A stretch of 64,000 nucleotides of DNA, taken from contig CP064999.1 of the NCBI GenBank assembly GCA_016700115.1, forward strand, positions 868,001 through 932,000, written 5' to 3'. A model generated the notes under the pieces. It saw only the letters and a list, made by a program, of their open reading frames with translations. It did not search any database and had not been told where the DNA came from. Below are positions 53,578-61,916 of the stretch, one piece after another; position 1 is the stretch's first letter; every line of letters starts with the position of its first letter. The stretch is from Sphingobacteriales bacterium (GTDB lineage Bacteria; Bacteroidota; Bacteroidia; Chitinophagales; UBA2359). The position numbers were made by a program, and so were the translations under genes.

Positions 53578-53715
53578 ATGAAAACACTCAATAAAAGTGT
53601 GGACACCTTGGTGGAAAAGTTGGCATTAAATGTGCTAACTGATAAGCAGTTAGGTGTAATTAAAGGTGGTGACGGACGCAAACCTCCTCCTCCTGTACCA
53701 GATATAGACGATTAG
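53578..53715 (+). CDS. Short peptide precursor with double-glycine leader (45 aa)
   Basis: Sequence: leader MKTLNKSVDTLVEKLALNVL plus TDKQLGVIKGG, then core DGRKPPPPVPDIDD. The LxxKQLxxIKGG ending is the classic double-glycine cleavage motif removed by PCAT/ABC peptidase-transporters in bacteriocin, RiPP and pheromone export. The predicted 14-residue core is unusual: four prolines in a row and an acidic tail, with no Cys, Ser or Thr, so lanthionine or thiazole chemistry is excluded. The gene has its own promoter and a terminator-like hairpin, and a TPR histidine kinase gene follows 141 bp after its stop. Best guess: a secreted signal or modified peptide sensed by that kinase. No processing or export gene is visible nearby. 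Confidence 0.7.
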   Translation: MKTLNKSVDTLVEKLALNVLTDKQLGVIKGGDGRKPPPPVPDIDD

Positions 53716-53721
53716 GAGTTT

Positions 53722-53741
53722 GCAGTTTCTCAACTGCTTTT
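53722..53741 (+). terminator. First hairpin after the peptide gene
   Basis: GCAGTT (53722-53727), TCTC loop, AACTGC (53732-53737), then TTTT. It starts 7 bp after the peptide stop codon; a short terminator or partial attenuator. Confidence 0.5.
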
Positions 53742-53748
53742 GTTGTGC

Positions 53749-53800
53749 AAGCCCCAAAGGTTACATCTATTTAACAGATATGTTCCTTTGGGGCTTACTT
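53749..53800 (+). terminator. Second, stronger hairpin between peptide and kinase genes
   Basis: AAGCCCCAAAGG (53749-53760) pairs perfectly with CCTTTGGGGCTT (53785-53796), followed by ACTTTTA. With the first hairpin it would give much more peptide mRNA than kinase mRNA. Confidence 0.6.
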
Positions 53801-53856
53801 TTACCCCTACCCCTTACTTACACAACCAAAGCTTAGGCTGCGAAAACCTCCCTCTG

Positions 53857-55992
53857 ATGTCAGCTACAAAACGACAAACTTGTTTTTTCGGGACCGTTGT
53901 TTTAATTTCGCTGTTCTTCTCAGCAAATGGCTTTGTGTTTGCTAATGAAACCGAAAGTAAGACCGTTCTTATTCAAGCATCAACTGACAGCATTAGAAAA
54001 GTTGCCGTTTCTCCCCGCAAAGCACTATTACAACTTAGCGACCAAGGCAAGGAGTTTTACCGGAACGGCGAATATGAAAATGCCTTCGGTTTTTTTGCTG
54101 AAGCACTCAAATTAGCAGTTGAACTCAACGATTATGAACAAACGCTCGGTTTACTGACCTATTTAGGGCAGATTAGCTATTTGTTGAGTGCGCATAAGGA
54201 ATCTCTTGACTATTTTCACCATGCGCTCGATGTGGGTGGAAATAATATACCCCAATCCAAAAAAGCGCAGATTTACAGCGGTCTTGCAGATACCTACCTT
54301 GCTTTGGGCGACTATAACCAAGCGCTTTCCTACCAGTTAAAATCTCTCGAAATCCGAGAAACGCTTAAAGATGAAAAAGAAATAGCTAAGTCTTACTACG
54401 GACTTGGCTCTGTTTTTTTTGAACAAAAACTCTATAGTCAGGCGCTTGATTATTATAAGAAAGCGCTCGAAGTCTGGAAAAAAATTGACAATCCTCAATG
54501 GGTACTCACTACCCTTTCTGCGATTGGCACTACTTATGGCAGTATGGGCAAATGGGATCAGGCATTATATTTTGATTTGGAGGCCTTAAAGTTGGTTGAA
54601 AAAGACCAAAACAAAGATGTCTCAGCTATGGCCTACATTCTTCACAGTGCTGGTGTTAATTATACCGATTTGGGAGATTTTAAAAATGCAGAAGATTACT
54701 TATTCAGGTCGTATAAATTGGCACCTCAGACCGGGAATCAGCAGTTTGAGTCCAATACGTTGGAATCGATAGGATATATGTATATGAAGTCGGGCAAATA
54801 CGAAATTTCGATTGACTATTTTAACCGCGCCTTACAAATTGCTACCAAAATCGGTGCTAAATCCGACATCGCAAAAATCAAAAACTCTCTGGCTGAGGCT
54901 TATCATAAAACCGGTAATCAGGAAGCCGCTTATCAATACCTTAAGCAACATGCTACTTTAAAAGACTCGCTCCTGACAAGTGAAATGATTGACAGGATGA
55001 ACAACCTCCAAAACAGCTACGAAATACAGAAAAAGGAAAAAGAAGTAGCCTTATTAACTTCAAAGAACAAATTGAAAAAGCTGTATCTTTATTTTGCTTC
55101 GCTCGGTGGTTTGGCACTGATCGTGTTGCTTTGGTTAGCTTACGGACGATATAAAGCAGAAACCAAAGCCAAATATCTGGTTGAGATGAAAAATGCCGAA
55201 ATCGAGGTGCAAAACAAAAAACTGGCAGTCTCCAACAGCGATTTGGAGCAGTTTGCCTATGTGGCATCTCACGATTTAAAAGAGCCGCTCCGAATGATCA
55301 ATAACTATTCTAACCTGCTTAACAAACGTTATCAAAACAAAATTGACGAATCCGGTAAAGAGTTTTTATACTATATATCGGATGCGGCAACCCGTATGGA
55401 TAAATTGTTAGACGGACTGCTTGAATATTCAAGGGTGAACCGCAAAAACTTAGATTCAAAAAATATAAACCTCGCCGAAGTGGTAAAAACCGTTACCAAC
55501 ACACTTCAGGAAAGGATTAAACAAACCAAAGCCAAAGTTTATATAGGCAAACTGCCCTCTATTCAGGCTAACTATACTCAAATGATTCAGGTTTTTCAAA
55601 ATCTGATGGGTAATGCGCTTAAATTTAACAATTCAGACGGTGCTGAAATTATAATAGATTCTTATTTGGAAGAAGACGACTATGTTTTTATGGTCAAAGA
55701 CAACGGAATTGGTATAGATGAGGAGAACATAGACCGTATTTTTCAGGTCTTTCAACGCTTGCACACCCATCGTGAATATGAAGGCACCGGAATTGGATTG
55801 TCTATTACCAAAAAAATTGTCGAGCGATACGGCGGTAAAATTTGGGTTACCTCAGAACCCGGAAAGGGCAGTACTTTTTACTTTACCCTTCCGAAAGCCA
55901 CCCAGTTGACCGAAAAAACCATAGTTGAGCCTGCCTCTCAAACACCGGCTTTGGCGTTGGAACTCATCAATAATAATATAACTGCCATTTGA
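53857..55992 (+). CDS. TPR-sensor histidine kinase
   Basis: 711 aa from the ATG at 53857, which gives a signal peptide (TVVLISLFFSANGFVFA); an earlier in-frame ATG at 53740 lies inside the hairpins. Residues about 55-370 form eight or more TPR repeats in the periplasm, a membrane helix spans 409-430, a coiled coil follows, then HisKA with His472 in YVASHDLKEPLRM, the N-box QNLMGNALKFNN, the G1 box KDNGIGIDEENIDRIFQVF and GTGIGLSITKKIVERYGG. It is an active-looking kinase, but no response regulator is in the window. TPR sensors can bind peptides, and a GG-leader peptide gene sits just upstream, so the pair may form a signalling unit; this is an inference. Confidence 0.9.
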   Translation: MSATKRQTCFFGTVVLISLFFSANGFVFANETESKTVLIQASTDSIRKVAVSPRKALLQLSDQGKEFYRNGEYENAFGFFAEALKLAVELNDYEQTLGLLTYLGQISYLLSAHKESLDYFHHALDVGGNNIPQSKKAQIYSGLADTYLALGDYNQALSYQLKSLEIRETLKDEKEIAKSYYGLGSVFFEQKLYSQALDYYKKALEVWKKIDNPQWVLTTLSAIGTTYGSMGKWDQALYFDLEALKLVEKDQNKDVSAMAYILHSAGVNYTDLGDFKNAEDYLFRSYKLAPQTGNQQFESNTLESIGYMYMKSGKYEISIDYFNRALQIATKIGAKSDIAKIKNSLAEAYHKTGNQEAAYQYLKQHATLKDSLLTSEMIDRMNNLQNSYEIQKKEKEVALLTSKNKLKKLYLYFASLGGLALIVLLWLAYGRYKAETKAKYLVEMKNAEIEVQNKKLAVSNSDLEQFAYVASHDLKEPLRMINNYSNLLNKRYQNKIDESGKEFLYYISDAATRMDKLLDGLLEYSRVNRKNLDSKNINLAEVVKTVTNTLQERIKQTKAKVYIGKLPSIQANYTQMIQVFQNLMGNALKFNNSDGAEIIIDSYLEEDDYVFMVKDNGIGIDEENIDRIFQVFQRLHTHREYEGTGIGLSITKKIVERYGGKIWVTSEPGKGSTFYFTLPKATQLTEKTIVEPASQTPALALELINNNITAI

Positions 55993-56143
55993 GTGCTCCT
56001 TTTTTACCCTTTACAACTCAACCCCTGCTTTCAATTTATCTGACTGCATTCTGCAAATTCCATTCTTCAAAGCATTTTTCTTTTTAATTAGCAACCGATG
56101 TCTATAAGTTTCTCTACACAAACTTTTCGGTTACAGTGCTATT

Positions 56144-56174
56144 TTTGAAAATTCATACAATATGACTATATTTG
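56144..56174 (+). promoter_or_regulatory. Promoter TTTG-N19-TATATTTG for the SPOR-like gene
   Basis: TTTG at 56144-56147, 19-nt spacer, exact TATATTTG at 56167-56174; start expected near 56181, 70 nt before the ATG. Confidence 0.6.
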
Positions 56175-56250
56175 TATGATTATTAAAGGTGTTTCTTCTA
56201 AAAAAAGCCTTTACCCTTTCCTGCTTCGATCCTGATACAACTTGTTGTTT

Positions 56251-57216
56251 ATGAAAAGTTTGTTTCAAACCTTTTTGAGTGCTATGGTCTTCGGGCTGAT
56301 TGTCTATTTTGTTTATGTTGTCTATGACGGCAATAAGGATCGTGTGAGTTGGGGGGAAACAAACCAAAAGTTGAGCGATGAGGCAGAAAAGGTTAGTGAG
56401 AAATTCGACAAAAACGTCAGAAAGGTTGAAAAAATTTATAATAAAGTTAAAGACGAACTGGAAGAAGGTGAGCCTGACAATACACCTTTGCAACCTGACG
56501 GATATTCTGGAGGGGGCGCTGATACTCCTCCTGCCGCTCCCTCTTCCCAACCGGTAAATACCAAACAACCTTCCGGTAAAGGCGATGTCCCTGTAAACAC
56601 TACCACAACTTCAACAACCCGACCTACATCTCCACCACAAACAACCGGTATCGGCTCGCCCCGGTCTGCCGGCAATTCATCCGATACAACTACTCCTTAC
56701 GATATTCAATTGGCGATAATAAAGAGCTCTGCTTTTCATCCAAAAAACTACTTGTCTCTGAACGATTTGGGAACAATATATACCGAACCTGCCTCTGATA
56801 ACCGCACCCGGGTGATTTTGGGTTCTTTTTACGGACGGGTCAGGTCGGAACAAATTCTGGCGATTGCCAAACAACGAGGGTTTAGCGATGCCTTTTTAAT
56901 TTTGGGCGGTAAAAGCGCGCCGGTTACTCCTGTTGTCAATTACAATACCCGCCGGCTAACTCCCAATAGTTATATGGTTCAACTGGCAGCTATGTACAGT
57001 CCACAGGTTAAAAAAATAAAAGACCTCAGCAAGTTTGGCAATGTATATTATGAATATGCTGCCGACCGCGATATTACCAAAATCCTGATTGGTCCTTACG
57101 AAACAAAAGACGAAGCAGAAAGAGCCGTAAAAACAGTTCGGCTTAAAGAATATCCTAAAGCGTTTTCCCGCCGCCTTACCGCACAGGACATCAGCAATCT
57201 GGAGCAAATCCATTAA
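56251..57216 (+). CDS. Membrane-anchored protein with SPOR-like repeats
   Basis: 321 aa from the ATG at 56251 (MKSLFQTFLSAMVFGLIVYF); a TTG nine bases earlier is less likely. One N-terminal membrane helix, a charged coiled-coil stretch (about 35-75), a Pro/Thr/Ser/Gly-rich linker (about 80-145), then two SPOR-like segments: YDIQLAIIKSS...RVILGSFYGRVRSEQIL (about 148-210) and YMVQLAAMYSPQVKKIKDL...KILIGPYETKDEAERAV (about 240-305). SPOR domains bind denuded peptidoglycan glycan strands at division sites. The single-pass anchor plus flexible linker fits such a periplasmic role. Confidence 0.75.
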   Translation: MKSLFQTFLSAMVFGLIVYFVYVVYDGNKDRVSWGETNQKLSDEAEKVSEKFDKNVRKVEKIYNKVKDELEEGEPDNTPLQPDGYSGGGADTPPAAPSSQPVNTKQPSGKGDVPVNTTTTSTTRPTSPPQTTGIGSPRSAGNSSDTTTPYDIQLAIIKSSAFHPKNYLSLNDLGTIYTEPASDNRTRVILGSFYGRVRSEQILAIAKQRGFSDAFLILGGKSAPVTPVVNYNTRRLTPNSYMVQLAAMYSPQVKKIKDLSKFGNVYYEYAADRDITKILIGPYETKDEAERAVKTVRLKEYPKAFSRRLTAQDISNLEQIH

Positions 57217-57407
57217 AAGACCAAGAAAACGGCATACACAAAATACCACAAATTAATCGCATGTATTTGCTCCCCATTCATATAAAACTTTAAGTTTGCG
57301 TAAAATATCAGTAAAAAGTTTTTGAATAGCCGGATACTATATTTATTGCTTACTTTAGCCCCACAAAAGGACATTCTCTTGTTACCGCTACTCTAAACCG
57401 ATGAATT

Positions 57408-59594
57408 ATGAATCGATGCATTACACTATCGGTCTTCTTGGTTCTTGTATGTTGCTTGCTTCCTCATTTAGCTCTTTGGGCACAGGAAACTTGTACAAAT
57501 AATCGTTACCTGTCGGAAAACTTTACCGTTACCCGAACCGAAAACATACCTTACGGTAATGCCCCTGCATTGGTTTATCCTCCCTATATCTCAGAAAACA
57601 GCACATACAATAAACAGTTGGTGCTCGACTTGTACCTGCCCGATGCCGACACATTAACTAAACGTCCGGCAATTGTGATGGCTTTCGGAGGCGCATTCTT
57701 GGTTGGTTGGAAACAACAACCTCAATTGGTTGACTTTTGCAATGCTATGGCAAGGCGTGGTTATGTAGTTGCAGCTATTGACTACCGGTTGGGCTTCAAC
57801 ATTGCCAATACCAACAGCGCCGTAAGAGCGGTATATCGCGCAGCGCAAGACCTGAAGGCTGCCGTTCGCTTCTTAAAACATCATGCAGTCGAGTATGGTA
57901 TAGATACCAACTATGTGTATGCCGGGGGAAACAGTGCCGGAGGCATCAGCGCCGTTCATTCGGCTTATGTCAGTGAAGTTGAGCGCAATACAAATCCATT
58001 GTTAAGTGCCACATTTGGAGGAGGGGGTATATTTAATGCCTGGCCTGATTTGGGATGTACCGAATGTTCCGGAAATAATCTGGGGCAATCCCCTTACAAT
58101 ATATCGGGTTCTCCCGATTTGGTCATCAGCCTTTGGGGTGCAATTGCCGACCTGAATTTTATTCAATCGCCCACCGACCCACCGATTATCTCTTTCCACG
58201 GTTTGAACGACAATATCGTACTTCCCGACGGAGGTGCACCATTCAGTTATCCGGTATTTCCTACACTTTACGGTTCTGTCAGTATTGCCGACCGTTGTAA
58301 TACTGTGGGGGTTTTAAACGAATTGCACACTTTTGATTTTGGCCATGAGGTATGGATTTTGCCCGACGAAGCCCTGTATATCCAGCAAAAAACTGCGGAT
58401 TTTCTTTATGAATTCCTGAAACCGGCAACTCCCGAAATTTCAGGACCTGTTTCAGCTTGTGCCAACAGCATTGCCACTTACTCCGTACAACCTCATGCCG
58501 ATCACACCTTTTGCTGGATGATTCAGGGGGGCGATATCCTTACCAATCCTGCCAATAGTCATACCATCACCGTTCAATGGGGCGAAGGCAACGGCAGTGT
58601 CAGTGTCAGAAAAATTAACCGCAACCTGTATGAAAGCGATGCTGCCAACCTCGATGTAAACATCATCCTACCTGCAGTTCCTCAAAACTTGTTGATTCCT
58701 ACTGCCGGATATATTCAAACTACTGCTATCTGGCAACCTGTTCCGGGTGTTGCTTATGAAGTCAGCTATCAACCCACCGGCGGGGATACCTGGACTACAC
58801 AATACACAACGCTTAACAGCATTAACATTTCCAACCTGCCGGCATGTACCCGCTATGAAATCAGGGTAAGAAGCTATTGCGGGGATACTTATAGCGACTA
58901 TGCCTACAACAGTTTTACCACCAACTGTATCAGAGCCAAGGTAAAAGTGTTTTTAGAAGGACCTTTCAACCTTTCGACCGGCAACATGAACACGGATTTG
59001 CTTAATAGCGGGCTATTGCCCAATGAACAGCCGTACAACCTGCCCCCCTGGAATTATGACGGCAGTGAATGGATTCCTGCCCTCCCGTTTGGTGCTGTGG
59101 ACTGGGTTTTGATAGAAATAAGAAGCACTTCAGATGTTTCGATAGTTACCGACCGTGCGGCGGGAATACTGATGAGCAACGGAACGGTGAAGGCTTCCGA
59201 TGGAACAGACGGGGTTTTGTTGCGCAATACTCCAAATGCCGGAAGTTTTTACTTAGTTGTTCGTCATCGAAACCACGCCCCTGTGATGAGCAAAGGTCCG
59301 GTCTTGTTGCCCAATGCTTTTGCTTATGATTTTACCCAAAATCCCGCTCAGGTTTTTGGGCCAAACCAACTCCTACAGTTAAGCCCTTCGACCTATGTTT
59401 TATATGCTGCCGATTATGAACAAAACGGCATCGTTAATTATACCGACTATAACCTCCTTCAACCCAACTTGGGACAACCCCAAACCGCCTACTCCATTTA
59501 TGACGGAAATTTAGACGGCTGGATCAACCTCGCCGATTTCGAGCTTTATGCCAAAAACGCCGGATACATCGGAGTCGGCCTGCTCAGATATTAA
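57408..59594 (+). CDS. Secreted alpha/beta-hydrolase (esterase) with Ig/FnIII and dockerin-like tail
   Basis: 728 aa. Signal peptide ending near LALWAQ (residue 26). The esterase domain (about 30-340) has VMAFGGAFLVGWKQ (oxyanion HGG-like), YAGGNSAGGISAVH with Ser in GNSAGG, PPIISFHGLNDNIV (Asp region) and FDFGHEVW (His). A PKD/Ig-like block (about 345-420) and FnIII-like block (about 425-510, YEIRVRSYCGD) follow. The end carries two calcium-loop-like repeats, DYEQNGIVNYTDYNLLQ and DGNLDGWINLADFELY, which resemble a type I dockerin pair. No T9SS type A tail, so anchoring may differ. Confidence 0.8.
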   Translation: MNRCITLSVFLVLVCCLLPHLALWAQETCTNNRYLSENFTVTRTENIPYGNAPALVYPPYISENSTYNKQLVLDLYLPDADTLTKRPAIVMAFGGAFLVGWKQQPQLVDFCNAMARRGYVVAAIDYRLGFNIANTNSAVRAVYRAAQDLKAAVRFLKHHAVEYGIDTNYVYAGGNSAGGISAVHSAYVSEVERNTNPLLSATFGGGGIFNAWPDLGCTECSGNNLGQSPYNISGSPDLVISLWGAIADLNFIQSPTDPPIISFHGLNDNIVLPDGGAPFSYPVFPTLYGSVSIADRCNTVGVLNELHTFDFGHEVWILPDEALYIQQKTADFLYEFLKPATPEISGPVSACANSIATYSVQPHADHTFCWMIQGGDILTNPANSHTITVQWGEGNGSVSVRKINRNLYESDAANLDVNIILPAVPQNLLIPTAGYIQTTAIWQPVPGVAYEVSYQPTGGDTWTTQYTTLNSINISNLPACTRYEIRVRSYCGDTYSDYAYNSFTTNCIRAKVKVFLEGPFNLSTGNMNTDLLNSGLLPNEQPYNLPPWNYDGSEWIPALPFGAVDWVLIEIRSTSDVSIVTDRAAGILMSNGTVKASDGTDGVLLRNTPNAGSFYLVVRHRNHAPVMSKGPVLLPNAFAYDFTQNPAQVFGPNQLLQLSPSTYVLYAADYEQNGIVNYTDYNLLQPNLGQPQTAYSIYDGNLDGWINLADFELYAKNAGYIGVGLLRY

Positions 59595-59684
59595 TACCCC
59601 CTATACAAGACAACAAAAAGAACATCCGGAAATCCAACCCCTTGTACTAAATCAACTTTTATCTTCACTCATTACACCCGACAA

Positions 59685-61568
59685 ATGTCTTACCCTAACA
59701 TTATTGACAAAGCGATAAAATTTCTGAAAAAAGTAAAGCCGGACTCGGACATGCCATCATTGCCCGAAGAAAAGCAACTGCCCTTTATTCCTAAAGGAGG
59801 AGCATTTTTAACCGGCACAACCGATGCTGCCGATATTTTTGTGCCCGAAGAATGGAACGACGAACAACGCATGATGGCCGCCTCGCTGAAGGAGTTTATC
59901 GAGCAGGAGATACACCCCATTTTAGAAGAACTGGACGAACACAAAGACCCGGAAATGTCGCCAAAGCTGCTCGAAAAAGCCGGCGAACTGGGTTTTTTAT
60001 GTATGGTCATTCCTGAAGAATACGGGGGATTGGATATGGACTTTAACACCAACCTGCTGTTTGGCGAAGTGGGTGCACAGGGGTTTTCGTTTGCCACCAC
60101 CATTGGCGCGCAAACTTCAATCGGGTCGTTGCCCATCGTGTTTTACGGTACTTCTGAGCAAAAAGCAAAATACCTGCCCGGCATCGGAACCGGAAAACTC
60201 AAAGCCGCCTATTGCCTGACCGAACCCGGAGCGGGTTCCGATGCCAATTCGGGAAAAACAAAGGCTATGCTGAATGTTGCGGGCACACACTACCTCCTGA
60301 ACGGACAAAAAATGTGGATTACCAACGGAGGGTTTGCCGATATTTTCATCGTGTTTGCAAAAATAGATAACGACACCGACTTGTCGGCTTTTATTGTCGA
60401 AAAAGCCTTTGGGGGGATTGAGATTGGACCGGAAGAAAAAAAATTAGGCATTAAAGGTTCGTCAACGGTTCAGGTGTTTTTTACCGATTGCCCCGTTCCG
60501 AAAGAAAACCTGCTTGGCGGACGCGCCGAAGGATTTAAAATCGCGCTCAATATTCTTAATACGGGAAGGATTAAACTGGCTGCCGGAGCAGTAGGGGGGA
60601 GCAAATTTGCTATCGGCAAGTCCATCCAATATGCCAACGAGCGCATACAGTTTGACAAACCCATCTCTACTTTTGGGGCCATACAGCATAAATTGGCCGA
60701 AGCAGCAGCCCGTACTTTTGCCGCCGAATCGGCCACTTATCGCATAGGATATAATATTGACCTGAAATGTCGCGAATTAATGGCTCAGGGCGTTGCGCCG
60801 CCCCAGGCCAAGTTGCAGGCCATTAAGGAATTTGCCGTTGAATGTTCGATTATGAAGGTTCATGCCTCCGAAGTCGTTACTTATGTAGTGGACGAAGCCC
60901 TGCAAATTCACGGAGGCATGGGATATGCAGTAGAAACCGGAGTAGAGCGCGGCTATCGCGATGCGAGAATTACCCGGATTTACGAAGGCACCAGCGAAAT
61001 CAACCGCATGTTGTCGGTAGCCGAATTGTTTAAGCGGGCATTTAAAAACAAAGAAATTGACCTTCAGGCTTCGCTGAAAAGCCTGCCCCTGCACTTGCTG
61101 AAAGGAGCACTCCCCTCCACCGGCAACGATAAATTTGCCCGAGAAAAACAGTTGATACAAAACCTGAAAGATGCCTTTTTGATGGTCGGGCTACGCGCAG
61201 CTCAAAAACTCAAATTAGAACTTGCCGAGCAGCAGGAAATCGTGCTATTGCTTGCCGATATGCTGGCAGAGGCTTATGTGAGCGAATCGGTCTGGTTACG
61301 AATAGAAAAACTCTATGCCGCCGACGAAGGCAAAAAAACCGAAGCCTATAAAGTGAAAAGAAACTTAGCCCGCATTTACCTGTACGAATCGGTCAACAAA
61401 GCCCGAAAAGCGGGTGAAGATGCCATCACCGGATTTGCCACCGGCGCAGAAAAAACCCTGCTGATGACCCTGCTCAACCGGCTGTTGCCACGATATGACG
61501 TTAACCCCATCCAGCTTCGCCGCAAGGTTGCTGAATATCTGTGCAAACAGAACGATTATCCGTTTTGA
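59685..61568 (+). CDS. Acyl-CoA dehydrogenase (long-chain type)
   Basis: 627 aa, longer than the 380-aa medium-chain family because of an extra C-terminal domain, as in VLCAD/ACAD9 and related bacterial enzymes. It oxidises acyl-CoA to enoyl-CoA with FAD. Landmarks: AAYCLTEPGAGSDANSGKTK (FAD/substrate loop), WITNGGFADIFIVFAK, and GGMGYAVETGVERGYRDARI with the catalytic region, then RIYEGTSEINRML. No signal peptide. Stands alone; an HTH regulator of the fatty-acyl type is 57 kb away in the window but no link is shown. Confidence 0.92.
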   Translation: MSYPNIIDKAIKFLKKVKPDSDMPSLPEEKQLPFIPKGGAFLTGTTDAADIFVPEEWNDEQRMMAASLKEFIEQEIHPILEELDEHKDPEMSPKLLEKAGELGFLCMVIPEEYGGLDMDFNTNLLFGEVGAQGFSFATTIGAQTSIGSLPIVFYGTSEQKAKYLPGIGTGKLKAAYCLTEPGAGSDANSGKTKAMLNVAGTHYLLNGQKMWITNGGFADIFIVFAKIDNDTDLSAFIVEKAFGGIEIGPEEKKLGIKGSSTVQVFFTDCPVPKENLLGGRAEGFKIALNILNTGRIKLAAGAVGGSKFAIGKSIQYANERIQFDKPISTFGAIQHKLAEAAARTFAAESATYRIGYNIDLKCRELMAQGVAPPQAKLQAIKEFAVECSIMKVHASEVVTYVVDEALQIHGGMGYAVETGVERGYRDARITRIYEGTSEINRMLSVAELFKRAFKNKEIDLQASLKSLPLHLLKGALPSTGNDKFAREKQLIQNLKDAFLMVGLRAAQKLKLELAEQQEIVLLLADMLAEAYVSESVWLRIEKLYAADEGKKTEAYKVKRNLARIYLYESVNKARKAGEDAITGFATGAEKTLLMTLLNRLLPRYDVNPIQLRRKVAEYLCKQNDYPF

Positions 61569-61916
61569 CGGGAGGGCATTTTAACCAACATTGCGGTAGA
61601 GATATGTCAGGTTGTTGTTATTTAGAAACACATCCGGTTGTTATAACGTAAAGACGTGGCGTGCCACGTCTCTACAATCAAAACAACCGAACCCGAGATT
61701 ACAAAACAATTTTACCGGCCGACATCGGATGTCTCCGAGGTGTCCGGTGTCTGTAAAACAAGCCGATTATTGTGAATGTTTAATCGGCAATTACTATTGA
61801 ACTGCCGGATATGTCTATAAGTTTTTGCTGCTCTTTTTTCGTATTGCAGCGACAATAACAAAACATTTGATAACTTGTGTTAAGATCATTCCATTTCACA
61901 AGTACAAATGTATGTT
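61569..61916. other. Intergenic region with a palindromic element
   Basis: Contains AGACGTGGC-GT-GCCACGTCT (61652-61671), a common dispersed palindrome, and little else. No gene seen. Confidence 0.5.
61652..61671. repeat. Palindromic element (AGACGTGGC/GCCACGTCT)
   Basis: Perfect 9-bp arms around GT, preceded by GTAAAG and followed by CTACAA, the form of dispersed palindromes found in many Bacteroidota and cyanobacteria. Confidence 0.6.
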
